Below are positions 15,153-23,848 of a stretch of DNA of 64,000 nucleotides, piece by piece. The DNA comes from Methanothermococcus sp. SCGC AD-155-E23. Lineage in GTDB: Archaea > AGJL01 > Methanococci > Methanococcales > Methanococcaceae. The DNA is taken from assembly GCA_019561615.1 (NCBI GenBank), contig JAHEQA010000004.1, positions 5,231 to 69,230 on the forward strand, given 5' to 3'. The first letter of the stretch is position 1, and each line of letters starts with the position of its first letter. The notes under the pieces were generated by a model that was given only the letters and a program-made list of their open reading frames with translations, was not told the DNA's origin and ran no database searches. The position numbers were made by a program, and so were the translations under genes.

Positions 15153-15231
15153 AAGATGTGGGGAGTTCCGTTCCCCCTGAAAGCCCACCAAGATTAAGGT
15201 GGGAAGATCCTCCTTGGGAGGATCAGAACGG
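15153..15231 (+). ncRNA. Structured RNA, omega-RNA-like tnpB end (copy B)
   Basis: A 79-nt stretch, AAGATGTGGGGAGTTCC to AGAACGG, with three hairpins: GGGGA/TCCCC, CCCACC/GGTGGG with loop AAGATTAA (15184-15203), and GATCCTCC/GGAGGATC with a three-base loop (15206-15224). Linkers and order match the minus-strand copy at 851-931, where every stem pairs with different bases. In one frame it reads DVGSSVPPESPPRLRWEDPP, like the tail of TnpB proteins, so it probably came from a transposon right end. Copy B has perfect stems but no tnpB. It lies 10 bases after the hdrA SECIS and 54 bases before vhuD, in the sense of the operon mRNA. Whether it acts now is unknown. Confidence 0.5.
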
Positions 15232-15284
15232 CTATTCTCACTTTTATTATTGTTATCCTCATTATTTTTTTAAAGGTGAAAGGT

Positions 15285-15692
15285 ATGGAGACCCCAGTAA
15301 TAATTGCATTTGCATGTTATCAGTGAGGGTATGGAGCTGCAGATCTAGCTGGAACCAGTAAGATGCAGTACCCTCCATCTGTTAGAATTATAAGGATACC
15401 CTGCACTGGCAGATTTGATATATCTTATGCCCTCAGGGCCTTCCAGAAGGGTGCAGATGGGGTTATGGTTGTAGGGTGAAAACCCCACGAGTGTGTCTAT
15501 GAAAGTGGGAACTTCAGGGCCGAGGAGAGGGTAAAACTTACAAAAGAGATACTGGAGGAGCTGGGGATAGGGGGAGAGAGGATAGAGATATTCCTCATGA
15601 GTGCGGCAGATGCTGCCAAGTTTGTTGAGGCTGTAAATATCATGACTGAGAGGGTTAACAGGTTAGGCCCTAACCCCTTGAAGAGCCAGTGA
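15285..15692 (+). CDS. vhuD: F420-non-reducing hydrogenase iron-sulfur subunit D, selenoprotein
   Basis: VhuD passes electrons from the VhuAG hydrogenase to HdrA through a [2Fe-2S] cluster. It has 135 residues if two in-frame TGA codons are decoded as Sec: Sec14 (15324-15326, in CYQ-U-GYGAADLAG) and Sec65 (15477-15479, in VVG-U-KPHECVYESGN); both replace cysteines of MvhD-type proteins. The rest follows the family (QYPPSVRIIRIPCTGR, ADGVMVVG, RLGPNPLK). AAAGGTGA lies before the ATG. The terminal codon 15690-15692 is also TGA and is followed by GGG TAG, so readthrough would add Sec-Gly. The SECIS lies 24 bases downstream. Standard gene calling would miss it. Confidence 0.9.
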
Positions 15693-15716
15693 GGGTAGAA
15701 GGGTTAAAGGGATGAA

Positions 15717-15747
15717 TTCCGTAGGGAACCGTAAGGGACCTACGGAA
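15717..15747 (+). promoter_or_regulatory. Archaeal SECIS element of vhuD
   Basis: TTCCGTAGG (15717-15725) pairs with CCTACGGAA (15739-15747). The internal loop has GAA (15726-15728) opposite A (15738), and the apical part is CC/GG with loop GTAAG. It fits the archaeal SECIS consensus, with a slightly shorter apical stem than the hdrA and vhuU elements. Confidence 0.88.
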
Positions 15748-15776
15748 GGACCGCCTCCTAAGCAGGAGGTTGTTCC
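15748..15776 (+). other. Second hairpin behind the vhuD SECIS
   Basis: CCTCCT (15754-15759) pairs with AGGAGG (15764-15769) across a four-base loop, with a possible outer GGA/TCC. It directly abuts the SECIS and precedes vhuG. It lacks the GAA/A internal loop, so it is not a second SECIS. It may be a processing or stability structure in the operon mRNA. Confidence 0.4.
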
Positions 15777-15803
15777 CTCTAAATATCTTATCAGGGTGAT
15801 GGA

Positions 15804-16670
15804 ATGGGAGAGAAGGTTAAGTTAGGAATGATTCAACTATGTGGATGTTCCGGCTGTCATATATCCCTCCTAGACCTTCACGACCAACTTCTCAAGGTAC
15901 TTCCACAGGTGGAGATCCTCTTCGCTCCCATAGTGGCAGATATGAAGGAGATTCCAGAGGGTATAGATGTATTCCTGGTGGAGGGAGGTATTAGAAATGA
16001 ACATGAGAAACATCTCTTAGAGGAGATAAGGGAGAAGTCAAAGGTTGTAGTGGCATGGGGGACCTGTGCAGCCTACGGAGGAATACCAGGCTTAGGTAAC
16101 CTCTACCCCACTGAAGAACTCCTTAAAGAGGCATTCTCCACAGGTACTGTAGATAACCCTAGAGAGATACCTGAGGAGGATATCCCAAAACTACTGGATA
16201 GGGTGTATCCAGTATCCCACTTTATCGATGTAGACCTTCTACTACCAGGATGCCCTCCAAAACCTGAACACAACCTAGAGTTGATAGGTGCACTGTTGGA
16301 GGGGAGGGAACCTAAGATATCCAAGAAGATAGTATGTGACCAGTGTTCAAGGAAGAGGGAGGGGACCTATCCTGAGGAGTTTAAGAGGACCTTTGAAGGT
16401 ACTCCAGATAGGGAGAGGTGTCTCTTTGAACAGGGTTATACCTGTGTAGGTATGGCTACAAGGGCTGGATGTGGAGCTGTCTGTCCCTCTGCAAATGTAC
16501 CCTGTAGGGGATGCTATGGGAAGACAGATGCAGTTCTTGATCAGGGGGCTGCAGTGGCAAATGCATATGCCCTTACAGGGGATGCAGCACTGAAACTCCC
16601 TGACAAGTTAGGACTGTTTTACAGGTTCTCCATGGCTGCAGGACTAATACCTAAGAAGATCCACAAGTAA
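15804..16670 (+). CDS. vhuG: F420-non-reducing hydrogenase small subunit
   Basis: The small subunit of the cytosolic [NiFe] hydrogenase Vhu; it holds iron-sulfur clusters that lead electrons from the NiFe site towards VhuD. The 288 residues have the N-terminal cluster motif CGCSGCH (residues 13-19), then WGTCAAYGG, LPGCPP near residue 160, and a cysteine-rich C-terminal half (CDQCSRKREG, TCVGMATRAGCGAVCP, PCRGCYG). No signal peptide is present, as expected for the cytosolic enzyme. GGGTGATGGA precedes the ATG at 15804. It is followed by vhuA after 16 bases. Confidence 0.94.
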   Translation: MGEKVKLGMIQLCGCSGCHISLLDLHDQLLKVLPQVEILFAPIVADMKEIPEGIDVFLVEGGIRNEHEKHLLEEIREKSKVVVAWGTCAAYGGIPGLGNLYPTEELLKEAFSTGTVDNPREIPEEDIPKLLDRVYPVSHFIDVDLLLPGCPPKPEHNLELIGALLEGREPKISKKIVCDQCSRKREGTYPEEFKRTFEGTPDRERCLFEQGYTCVGMATRAGCGAVCPSANVPCRGCYGKTDAVLDQGAAVANAYALTGDAALKLPDKLGLFYRFSMAAGLIPKKIHK

Positions 16671-16686
16671 AAGATGGTGACATACC

Positions 16687-17946
16687 ATGGGTAAGATTAC
16701 TATAGAGCCTCTAAGTCGTCTTGAAGGTCATGGTAAGGTTACTATTGTAGTAGATGATTTTGGAAAACCCCTGGAAGTTAAACTCCATATAACTGCAATA
16801 AGGGGGTTTGAGAAGTTTGTAGTGGGGAGGCCTGCTGAAGAGGTGCCAAGGATAGTTACAAGGATCTGTGGGATATGTCAGACACCTCACCACCTGGCAA
16901 GTGTCAAGGCAGTTGATGCCGCCTGGGATGTTGAGATCCCAGAGGCCGCAAAGAAACTTAGAGAGTTAATGTTACTAGGTAATATGATCCACAGCCACGC
17001 CCTACACTTCTACTACCTGGCAGTGCCAGACTTTGTAATGGGTCTAGATGCAGATCCTAAGGTTAGAAATGTTGTAGGTTTAATGGAAAAATCCCCTGAA
17101 ATGGTTAAAAAGGCCATAGTACTGAGAAAGTTCGGCCAGAGTATAGTGGAAAAAGTTGGAGGTAGGCCTATACATCCAGTTACTGGTATTCCAGGGGGTA
17201 TTGCCAAGACACTAAGTGAAGAGGAGAGGGACGCCTTCTTAAAGGAAATTGACACCATGATAGAGTATGCCAGGGAGAGTGTGGAGTTGATCAAATCCAT
17301 AAACGAGAGTTATATGGACATTGTAAAGTCAGTAGGGGTTATAGATACCTGGTACCTAGGTATTGTGAAGGATGGTAAACACTCCTTCTACGATGGTGTC
17401 TTAAGGTTCCTCTCCCCAGATGGTAGTGAGAAGGTAGAGTTCTCTTTCTCTGAGTACCAGGACTACATAGGGGAGCACAACGTACCACATAGCTATGTAA
17501 AGTACCCCTACTACAAGAAGGTAGGATACCCTGAAGGGATCTACAGGGTTGGTCCCCTGGCGATGATGAACGTATGTGACAGTATCCCTACACCCCTGGC
17601 TGAGGAGGCTAGAAGGGAGTTCTTAGATATGTTTGGAAGTCCAGCAAATCAGTCCCTGGCCTATCACCACGCCAGACTTATAGAGTTACTTGCAGCATGT
17701 GAGAGGACCAAGGAGTTACTGGAAGACAGTGAGATTACATCCACAGATGTTAAGGTGGATGTGGAGCCAAAGGCAGGTGATGGTGTGGGAGTTGTAGAGG
17801 CTCCAAGGGGGGTTCTAATACATCACTACCAGACAGATGATAGGGGAATTGTCACAAAGGCTAACATGATAGTAGCCTCTACACATAACGTACCTGCAAT
17901 GGAGGAGGCCCTTAAACAGGCTGTAGAGGAGATATTTAAAAAGTAA
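16687..17946 (+). CDS. vhuA: F420-non-reducing hydrogenase large subunit, lacking the C-terminal Ni motif
   Basis: The catalytic large subunit of the Vhu [NiFe] hydrogenase (419 residues). The first Ni ligand pair is RICGICQTPHH (Cys61, Cys64), and PLSRLEGHGKVTI is the family N-terminus. The usual C-terminal DPCxxCxxH motif is absent: the protein ends ALKQAVEEIFKK. The missing motif is on the separate selenopeptide VhuU encoded 14 bases downstream, a split known in Methanococcales. Ni binding therefore needs both chains. The gene is in the middle of the vhu operon. Confidence 0.95.
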   Translation: MGKITIEPLSRLEGHGKVTIVVDDFGKPLEVKLHITAIRGFEKFVVGRPAEEVPRIVTRICGICQTPHHLASVKAVDAAWDVEIPEAAKKLRELMLLGNMIHSHALHFYYLAVPDFVMGLDADPKVRNVVGLMEKSPEMVKKAIVLRKFGQSIVEKVGGRPIHPVTGIPGGIAKTLSEEERDAFLKEIDTMIEYARESVELIKSINESYMDIVKSVGVIDTWYLGIVKDGKHSFYDGVLRFLSPDGSEKVEFSFSEYQDYIGEHNVPHSYVKYPYYKKVGYPEGIYRVGPLAMMNVCDSIPTPLAEEARREFLDMFGSPANQSLAYHHARLIELLAACERTKELLEDSEITSTDVKVDVEPKAGDGVGVVEAPRGVLIHHYQTDDRGIVTKANMIVASTHNVPAMEEALKQAVEEIFKK

Positions 17947-17960
17947 TCTAGGTGAGGACT

Positions 17961-18095
17961 ATGGAGAAAGATGAGAAAAAGTTAAACCTATTGGAGGTTG
18001 TCCTGAGAGCCTACGACCCTTGATACTCCTGTGCAGCCCATGTGATAATTAAGAACAGGAGGGGAGATGTGATATTTGAGATAAAGAGGGAGTAG
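17961..18095 (+). CDS. vhuU: Hydrogenase selenopeptide subunit with the second Ni motif
   Basis: A 44-codon gene carrying the C-terminal active-site motif split off from VhuA: AYDP-U-YSCAAH with Sec21 (TGA 18021-18023), Cys24 and His27. Known VhuU precursors are cut behind the histidine by the maturation protease; here VIIKNRRGDVIFEIKRE would be the removed tail, leaving 27 residues. AGGTGA lies before the ATG. The TAG stop overlaps the first bases of the SECIS stem. It is too short for routine gene finding, and its TGA makes it look broken, but the motif, position and SECIS make it certain. Confidence 0.94.
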
Positions 18096-18138
18096 TTTCC
18101 TACATACCGAACCCCTTAAGGGGAGGTTGTAGGAAACT
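18094..18138 (+). promoter_or_regulatory. Archaeal SECIS element of vhuU
   Basis: AGTTTCCTACATACC (18094-18108) pairs with GGTTGTAGGAAACT (18125-18138) with one mismatch. The internal loop has GAA (18109-18111) opposite A (18124), and the top is CCCC/GGGG with loop TTAA. It fits the archaeal SECIS consensus. The stem begins inside the vhuU stop codon. Confidence 0.93.
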
Positions 18139-18176
18139 GTTTTTAAAATCATTATAAAAATCAAAAAGGAGATATC

Positions 18177-19325
18177 ATGGGAGGTATAAAAATCCAGGAG
18201 GATCTCTGCCTAGTATGTAACGCCTGTACTGCCGTCTGTCCCACAGAGGCCATAGAAATAGATCCCTTTAAAACCTGTATGTTATGTATGAGTTGTGTTG
18301 AAGCCTGTCCCACTGGAGCACTTTATCAGTCCAACGACGTTATAGCCTACAACCCCTCTAAGTGTCTAAAGTGTGGAGAGTGTGCAGAGGCATGTCCCAC
18401 TAAGATAAAGAAGGTTGATGACAGATATCCCTATTCCAAGGGACACTGTATCCTATGTAAGAGATGTGTAGAGATATGTCCAATAGAGATCATCTCCATA
18501 CCTGGGGTGATTGAGAAGCCCAAGAAAAAGATCCAGATACCTAAGGAGCCAATAGTAGTTACAGAGGACTGTGTAGGTTGTGAGATCTGTGTCCCTGTAT
18601 GCCCTATAGGGGCTATAAAGATGGAGGGTGGTAGGGCTGTTGTTGACAAGGATAAATGTGTATACTGTTCCATATGTGCCCAAACCTGTCCCTGGAATGC
18701 CATCTACGTAGCTGGTAGGATACCTAAGAAGAGGAAGAAGGAGATATTAAAATTTGAAGTGGATGAGAGTAAATGTATAGGATGTGCACTATGTGTTGAG
18801 GTCTGTCCAGGGGATATGATAAAGTTCAACAGGGAGAGGAATATAGTGGAGGTTCCAAAGGCCTGTCCAGCATGTAAGTTATGTGTAAGGGCCTGTCCCG
18901 TAGATGCCCTAACTCTAGAGGTGAAGTTTGAATCCCCACACCCAATTACAGAGGAGGGCCTGGTAATTATCGAGGAGGATTACAATATACTGGAGAAGTG
19001 TGCCAGGGTATGTCCCACAGATGCTATTGTAGTAGATAAGAAGAGTAAAAGTGTAAGGATGTGTATAGTCTGTGGTGCATGTACTGTGGCATGTCCAACT
19101 GGGGCTTTAAAACTGGGAAAGATAAACCACAGGGGGAAGGAGTACAACAGAATAGAGTACAGTCCCTACCTATGTAGGAAATGTGGTGAATGTGTAAAGG
19201 TATGTCCAATGAAGACCTTAAGGTTGTCAAGGGGTAAGATACCTTTGAAGGGGTACTGTGTAATGTGTCTACTATGTCTCTCCTGTGCAGAGGCTGAAAA
19301 GAAGAAGGTACTGGAGTTAAGGTAA
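18177..19325 (+). CDS. vhuB: Polyferredoxin of the Vhu hydrogenase
   Basis: A 382-residue cytosolic polyferredoxin made of tandem 2[4Fe-4S] ferredoxin units. I count ten full C-x2-C-x2-C-x3-C-P motifs (for example [36 protein letters not shown]) and two imperfect ones near residues 277 (ARVCP, front cysteines partly lost) and 360 ([10 protein letters not shown]). In related organisms the gene closes the hydrogenase operon and the product is an electron store or relay. ATG at 18177 follows GGAGATATC. An oligo-T stretch at about 19328-19335 may terminate the operon. Confidence 0.92.
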   Translation: MGGIKIQEDLCLVCNACTAVCPTEAIEIDPFKTCMLCMSCVEACPTGALYQSNDVIAYNPSKCLKCGECAEACPTKIKKVDDRYPYSKGHCILCKRCVEICPIEIISIPGVIEKPKKKIQIPKEPIVVTEDCVGCEICVPVCPIGAIKMEGGRAVVDKDKCVYCSICAQTCPWNAIYVAGRIPKKRKKEILKFEVDESKCIGCALCVEVCPGDMIKFNRERNIVEVPKACPACKLCVRACPVDALTLEVKFESPHPITEEGLVIIEEDYNILEKCARVCPTDAIVVDKKSKSVRMCIVCGACTVACPTGALKLGKINHRGKEYNRIEYSPYLCRKCGECVKVCPMKTLRLSRGKIPLKGYCVMCLLCLSCAEAEKKKVLELR

Positions 19326-19365
19326 TACTTTTTTAAATCCCTCTTTTGATAGGAGTTATAAAAAT

Positions 19366-20538
19366 TTAAAATATCCTTACCCCATGGGCACATCTCCTGG
19401 CCCTCTCCCTTGCAACCTCTACACTATCACCGTAGGCCAGTGCAACACCCATCCTCCTTCCAACCCTTGCTAGAGGTTTACCAAATAACCTTAACTTAGT
19501 ATTTGGAACCTTAAGGGCATCCCCTATATCGTACTGGGGAGCCCACTTATCTATTTTAGACTTAATAACATGACTGGCTCCAGCAGGTACAACCATCTCC
19601 ACCTCTACAGGTAATCCCAGGAGAGATCTAAGGTGTATCTCAAATTGACTCATACTCTGGGTTATCATGGTCACCATACCTGTATCGTGGGGTCTTGGAG
19701 AAACCTCGCTGAATATTACCTCATCCCCCCTGACAAAGAGTTCCACCCCGTATATCCCTCTACCTCCTAGCATGGTAACTATCTCGTAGGCTATCCTCTG
19801 GGCCTCCCTTAGGGTTTTCTCCTCCATGGGATGGGGTTGCCAACTCTCATGGTAGTCCCCCTCTATCTGTATATGGCCTATTGGGGGGCAGAACTTTATA
19901 CCCTCCTCGTTTTTTGCCGTTAGTAGTGTTATCTCGTAGTCGAAGTCTATAAACTCCTCAACTATTACCTTGGAACCACTACCCCTTGCAGAAACCCTGG
20001 CACGCCTCCAGGCCTCCTCTATATCTTTTTTATCCCTTATGACACTTTGTCCCTTTCCCGAGGAGGACATAATAGGCTTAACTACACAGGGGGTTCCCAG
20101 CTGATCTACAGCCTCTTTTAACTCCTCTAAGGATTCTGCAAATCTGTAACCTGCAGTTTTTAATCCAAGTTTTTCCGATGCCAACCTACGTATATACTCT
20201 CTATTCATGGTTATCCTTGTTGCATTGGCGTTGGGAACTACCCTGTATCCAAACTCCTCCATCTCTACAAGGACCTCTGTATCTATGGCCTCTATCTCTG
20301 GGATGATGTAGTCTGGAGTCTCCCTCTCTATAATGGCCCTTAAACCCTCCCCATCCCTCATATCCAGTATATAACTTCTATGGGCAACTTGCATTGCAGG
20401 TGCATGCTGATACCTATCTACAACAACACACTCTAGGCCTAACCTCTGGCCCTCTATAACTATCTCCTTTCCCAATTCCCCTCCACCTAGAAGTAGTATC
20501 TTGGTGGCATTTGAGAATAGGGGGGTTCCCACTCTCAC
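19366..20538 (-). CDS. purT: Formate-dependent GAR transformylase
   Basis: PurT uses formate and ATP to formylate glycinamide ribonucleotide, the third step of purine synthesis; methanogens depend on this formate route. It is an ATP-grasp enzyme of about 390 residues: N-terminal [23 protein letters not shown]-binding [17 protein letters not shown], and metal-binding [20 protein letters not shown] with HDTGMVT. The GTG at 20538 is chosen since GGTGAAA lies four bases before it and the product then has the family length; an upstream start would add unrelated residues. It is divergent from the MBL gene across about 70 bases. Confidence 0.93.
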   Translation of the reverse strand: MRVGTPLFSNATKILLLGGGELGKEIVIEGQRLGLECVVVDRYQHAPAMQVAHRSYILDMRDGEGLRAIIERETPDYIIPEIEAIDTEVLVEMEEFGYRVVPNANATRITMNREYIRRLASEKLGLKTAGYRFAESLEELKEAVDQLGTPCVVKPIMSSSGKGQSVIRDKKDIEEAWRRARVSARGSGSKVIVEEFIDFDYEITLLTAKNEEGIKFCPPIGHIQIEGDYHESWQPHPMEEKTLREAQRIAYEIVTMLGGRGIYGVELFVRGDEVIFSEVSPRPHDTGMVTMITQSMSQFEIHLRSLLGLPVEVEMVVPAGASHVIKSKIDKWAPQYDIGDALKVPNTKLRLFGKPLARVGRRMGVALAYGDSVEVARERARRCAHGVRIF

Positions 20539-20608
20539 ATTTTCACCGTTAGTGTATTTAAGACTTAATAGACTTATAATCATATATAAAACAATCCTGT
20601 GATAGAAA

Positions 20609-21136
20609 ATGTTAAGGCTTATCTACCAGGGTAAATTGCTAAGGGAGGGAAATAGAATATTGGAGGCCTCCTCCTCTGTAACCCTCATTGAAACTGAGAG
20701 ACATAGGATAGTAGTGGACACCTCCTCCCAGGATAAGGGGGATGTTGTATTGAAAGGTTTAGAGAGGTTAGGTCTCTCTCCCAGGGATATAGATGTAGTG
20801 ATAAATACCCACAGCCACTGGGATCATGTGGGAAATAACTACCTCTTTAAAAATGCAGAGTTTATCAACTATGAGAACTACAGGTCCTTTAAGGACAGGG
20901 AGATAGAAATCCTGGAGACACCTGGGCACACCTGGGACAGTATCTCTGTTCTATACGGAGACTATATAGTGGTAGGGGATGCAGCCCCCCTGAAGGATAA
21001 CATAGTAAAGGAAGTTGCACCGGGAATATGTGTTGACAGGGATTTAGCCCTTAAAACCTTAAAGAGGATTAAATCCCTTGGAAAACATATAGTTACCGGC
21101 CATGACGGCATATACTTCCAGGGATCTAAAAAATAG
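20609..21136 (+). CDS. MBL-fold metallo-hydrolase
   Basis: A 175-residue small metallo-beta-lactamase-fold protein. The metal-binding signature is [12 protein letters not shown] (H-x-H-x-D-H), followed by a later metal-ligand histidine in [16 protein letters not shown], an aspartate in [10 protein letters not shown] and a final GHDG. The minimal size is that of archaeal MBL proteins of unknown substrate (thioesterase, phosphodiesterase or lactonase activities occur in the fold). It begins a plus-strand run MBL-tldD-mrp-hpt-rraA with short gaps. Which substrate is used cannot be told. Confidence 0.8.
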   Translation: MLRLIYQGKLLREGNRILEASSSVTLIETERHRIVVDTSSQDKGDVVLKGLERLGLSPRDIDVVINTHSHWDHVGNNYLFKNAEFINYENYRSFKDREIEILETPGHTWDSISVLYGDYIVVGDAAPLKDNIVKEVAPGICVDRDLALKTLKRIKSLGKHIVTGHDGIYFQGSKK

Positions 21137-21142
21137 AGGGTG

Positions 21143-22405
21143 ATGGTATTGGAGGACTACTACCTAGATAGAATAATGGAGATAGGGGAGAGGAGGGGCT
21201 TTCAGGTTGACATCTTTGTATCGAGATCTGAGGATCTAAGCTGTGAGTTAGACGGAGATACTTTAGACTCCTTTCAGGAGGATAGAAGTTTTGGTATTGG
21301 TGTAAGGGTGTTGAAGGATGGTAAGGTGGGATTTGCCTACTCCACAGAGGAGGAGGTGGATGTGATCTACAGGGCTATGGAGAACCTCATCCCTGATAGA
21401 TACACCTCCATCCCAGAACCTAGTAAGGATATGCCAGATCCAAAGGGTATTTTTCACAGGGAGGTTTTAGATATAGGGGAGGAGGATCTCCTGGAGGACC
21501 TTAACACCATGAGGGATATACTTAAAGAGGGAGGTATTACAGTTACTGGAGGTACTGTGGAGAGATCCTACCTGTACAACAGGGTGTTAAACTCCAAGGG
21601 CTTAGATGTTGAGGAGGAATTTACCTACTACTCCGCCTCAATCTCTGGGATAAAGGAGGGTGAAACAGCCTACGACTATCTAACTAGGACCTATAGATTC
21701 AAGGTGGAGGAGTTGGGGGAGTACGTTAAGGATCTCCTCTCCCTACCTCGGGGAGTCAAGGTTCCATACAGTGGTAAGATCCTCCTAACACCTAGGGTGT
21801 TAAACTCCCTCCTAGCCTATACCTTACTACCCTCCTTCAGTGCCGAGAACGTCCAGAGGAATAGATCTGTCTTAAGGGGGAAGGTTGGGGAGCAGGTAAT
21901 GGGAGAGTATATAACTATAGTAGACGATGGTACCTTGGATGGAGGGTTGTACTCCAGTAAGGTAGATGGAGAGGGTGTTCCCCGTAGGAGAACAGTTCTA
22001 GTGGAGAAGGGTGTCTTGAAGGGGTACCTCTACGATATAAAGAGGGCTAATAAAGAGGGGAAGGAATCCACAGGTAATGGAGCTAGGGACTACGACACCT
22101 TACCAACTATCTCCCCCTCCAATGTAATTATAGACCCTGTTGATAAGTTGGAAAATTACAGTGAATACCTCCAGATAAATGGTCTTATTGGATGCCACAC
22201 CTCCAACCCAATAACTGGAGATTTCTCAGTTGAGATCTCAAACAGCTATATAGTTAAGGATGGTGAGAGGATACCTGTGAGGAAGGGGATGTTCTCAGGT
22301 AACATATTCCAGATACTTAGAGATGCCATACCTATGGACGATGTATCCCAGAGGGGAAGGTTGATATCACCCTCTCTCATAATAGAGGGGAGGATAGTGG
22401 TATAA
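21143..22405 (+). CDS. TldD/PmbA family protein (U62-type protease-like)
   Basis: About 420 residues of the TldD/PmbA family, whose best known members form a Zn protease that trims peptide-derived natural products in bacteria. The N-terminal half has the DLSCELDGDTLDSFQEDRSFG strand region (in pieces: SCELDGDTLDS, GIGVRVLKDGKVGFAYST), and the C-terminal half has DDGTLDGGLYSSKVDGEGVP and IGCHTSNPITGDFSVE. ATG at 21143 lies within the ribosome binding site GAGGGTGAT; a TTG at 21149 has better spacing and may be the true start. No partner gene is adjacent. Function in methanogens is unknown. Confidence 0.8.
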   Translation: MVLEDYYLDRIMEIGERRGFQVDIFVSRSEDLSCELDGDTLDSFQEDRSFGIGVRVLKDGKVGFAYSTEEEVDVIYRAMENLIPDRYTSIPEPSKDMPDPKGIFHREVLDIGEEDLLEDLNTMRDILKEGGITVTGGTVERSYLYNRVLNSKGLDVEEEFTYYSASISGIKEGETAYDYLTRTYRFKVEELGEYVKDLLSLPRGVKVPYSGKILLTPRVLNSLLAYTLLPSFSAENVQRNRSVLRGKVGEQVMGEYITIVDDGTLDGGLYSSKVDGEGVPRRRTVLVEKGVLKGYLYDIKRANKEGKESTGNGARDYDTLPTISPSNVIIDPVDKLENYSEYLQINGLIGCHTSNPITGDFSVEISNSYIVKDGERIPVRKGMFSGNIFQILRDAIPMDDVSQRGRLISPSLIIEGRIVV

Positions 22406-22424
22406 CAATAAAGGGGTGATTTTA

Positions 22425-23279
22425 GTGAGATGTGCTGAAAAACATGAAAGCTGTGCATCGAGGGATAGCTGTAGTAGAAGGTTGATAGATATCCAGGATG
22501 CAAAGATAAGAGAGAACATGAGTAGGATAAAACATAAGATAGGGATACTAAGTGGTAAGGGGGGTGTTGGTAAAACCACTGTAACGGTAAATCTAGCTAC
22601 TGCCTTAAACTCCATGGGGAAGAAGGTAGGTATCTTAGATGGGGACATACATGGACCAAATGTCCCTAAGATGCTAGGGGTGGAGGATGCCCGACCCTAT
22701 GTAGATGAGAGGGGTATCCACCCCATCACCACACCTGAGGGAATAAAGGTTGTTTCCATAAGTTACTTCCTACCAGATAGAGATACACCTGTGATCTGGA
22801 GGGGACCTAAGATAAGTGGTGCAATTAGACAGTTCCTAAGTGACGTGGTATGGGGGGAGTTGGACTACCTACTTATAGATACACCTCCAGGAACAGGGGA
22901 TGTTCAACTTACTATAATGCAGTCCATCCCTGATATAGATGGAGTAGTTATAGTTACAACACCTGAGGAGGTTGCACTCCAGGATGCAAGGAGATCTGTG
23001 GCAATGGCCAGGATGTTAAACATCCCTATACTGGGGCTTATTGAGAATATGGCTGGATTTGTATGTCCCTACTGTAACAAGGTGGTAGATATATTTGGAA
23101 GGGGAGGGGGAGAGAGGGCAGCTAAGGAGTTAGGTATAGACTTTTTAGGAAGGATACCCTTAGATGTGAAAGCCAGGGAGGCCTCAGATAGAGGGGTACC
23201 TATGGTACTCCTGGACTGTCCAGCCTCCAAGGAGTTTAAAAAGATAGTTGAAAAGATCATCAAAAAGTTAGAGGGATAA
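22425..23279 (+). CDS. Mrp/NBP35-type iron-sulfur cluster carrier ATPase
   Basis: A deviant Walker P-loop NTPase of the Mrp/ApbC/NBP35 group (284 residues), which carries [4Fe-4S] clusters to target enzymes. The P-loop is GILSGKGGVGKTTVTVNL; the cluster-binding CPYC motif is in FVCPYCNKVVDIFG. An N-terminal cysteine-rich stretch (CAEKHESCASRDSC) resembles the NBP35 N-terminal cluster site. AGGGGTGAT is followed at four bases by GTG 22425, so I prefer that over GTG 22416. Many Fe-S enzymes in this window could be clients. It lies between tldD and hpt in a compact run. Confidence 0.9.
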   Translation: MRCAEKHESCASRDSCSRRLIDIQDAKIRENMSRIKHKIGILSGKGGVGKTTVTVNLATALNSMGKKVGILDGDIHGPNVPKMLGVEDARPYVDERGIHPITTPEGIKVVSISYFLPDRDTPVIWRGPKISGAIRQFLSDVVWGELDYLLIDTPPGTGDVQLTIMQSIPDIDGVVIVTTPEEVALQDARRSVAMARMLNIPILGLIENMAGFVCPYCNKVVDIFGRGGGERAAKELGIDFLGRIPLDVKAREASDRGVPMVLLDCPASKEFKKIVEKIIKKLEG

Positions 23280-23282
23280 GAT

Positions 23283-23840
23283 ATGAAGATGTTGATAGAG
23301 ACCTTAAAGTCCTCCCCAGTTATAAAGAGGGGGGATTACCATTACTTCGTCCATCCCATATCAGATGGTATACCTCAGGTGGATCCCCCTCTACTGAGAG
23401 AGGTGACAACCTCCATCCTAAAGATCTCCAACATTGAAGACGTAGATAAGATCGTTACGGCAGAGGCTATGGGTATACCCCTGGCAACTACCCTCTCCCT
23501 CTATACAGACATACCCTACGTTATAATGAGGAAGAGGAGCTACAACCTAGAGGGGGAGATTCCAGTATACCAGGAGACAGGGTACAGTAAGGGTAACCTC
23601 TATCTCAATGGAATTAAGAGGGGGGATAAGGTTCTAATTGTTGACGACGTAATATCCACTGGAGGCACCATGGTGGCCATGATCAAGGCCTTGGAAAGGG
23701 CTGGAGCAGAGATAAAGGATATTGTATGTGTAATAGAGAGGGGGAGGGGAAGGGAAGAGGTAAAGAAGAAAACTGGATACGATGTTAAAACCCTTGTTAA
23801 AGTGGATGTTGTAGATGGTAAAGTGGTGATTTTAGAATAA
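23283..23840 (+). CDS. hpt: Hypoxanthine/guanine phosphoribosyltransferase
   Basis: It salvages purine bases with PRPP in the cytosol. The 185 residues show the PRPP loop [26 protein letters not shown] near the front, and the archaeal HPRT N-terminus with [20 protein letters not shown] at 23283 has GAGGGAT five bases upstream. It starts 3 bases after mrp ends, so the two are probably co-translated; the next gene starts 8 bases later. Confidence 0.93.
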   Translation: MKMLIETLKSSPVIKRGDYHYFVHPISDGIPQVDPPLLREVTTSILKISNIEDVDKIVTAEAMGIPLATTLSLYTDIPYVIMRKRSYNLEGEIPVYQETGYSKGNLYLNGIKRGDKVLIVDDVISTGGTMVAMIKALERAGAEIKDIVCVIERGRGREEVKKKTGYDVKTLVKVDVVDGKVVILE

Positions 23841-23848
23841 TTATTACC

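Noticed and set aside
15158-15361. Plus-strand open frame of 67 codons starting MGSSVPPESPPRL
   Set aside because: It overlaps the structured RNA and then runs into vhuD in another frame. The first part is the tail of a former tnpB, not a gene.
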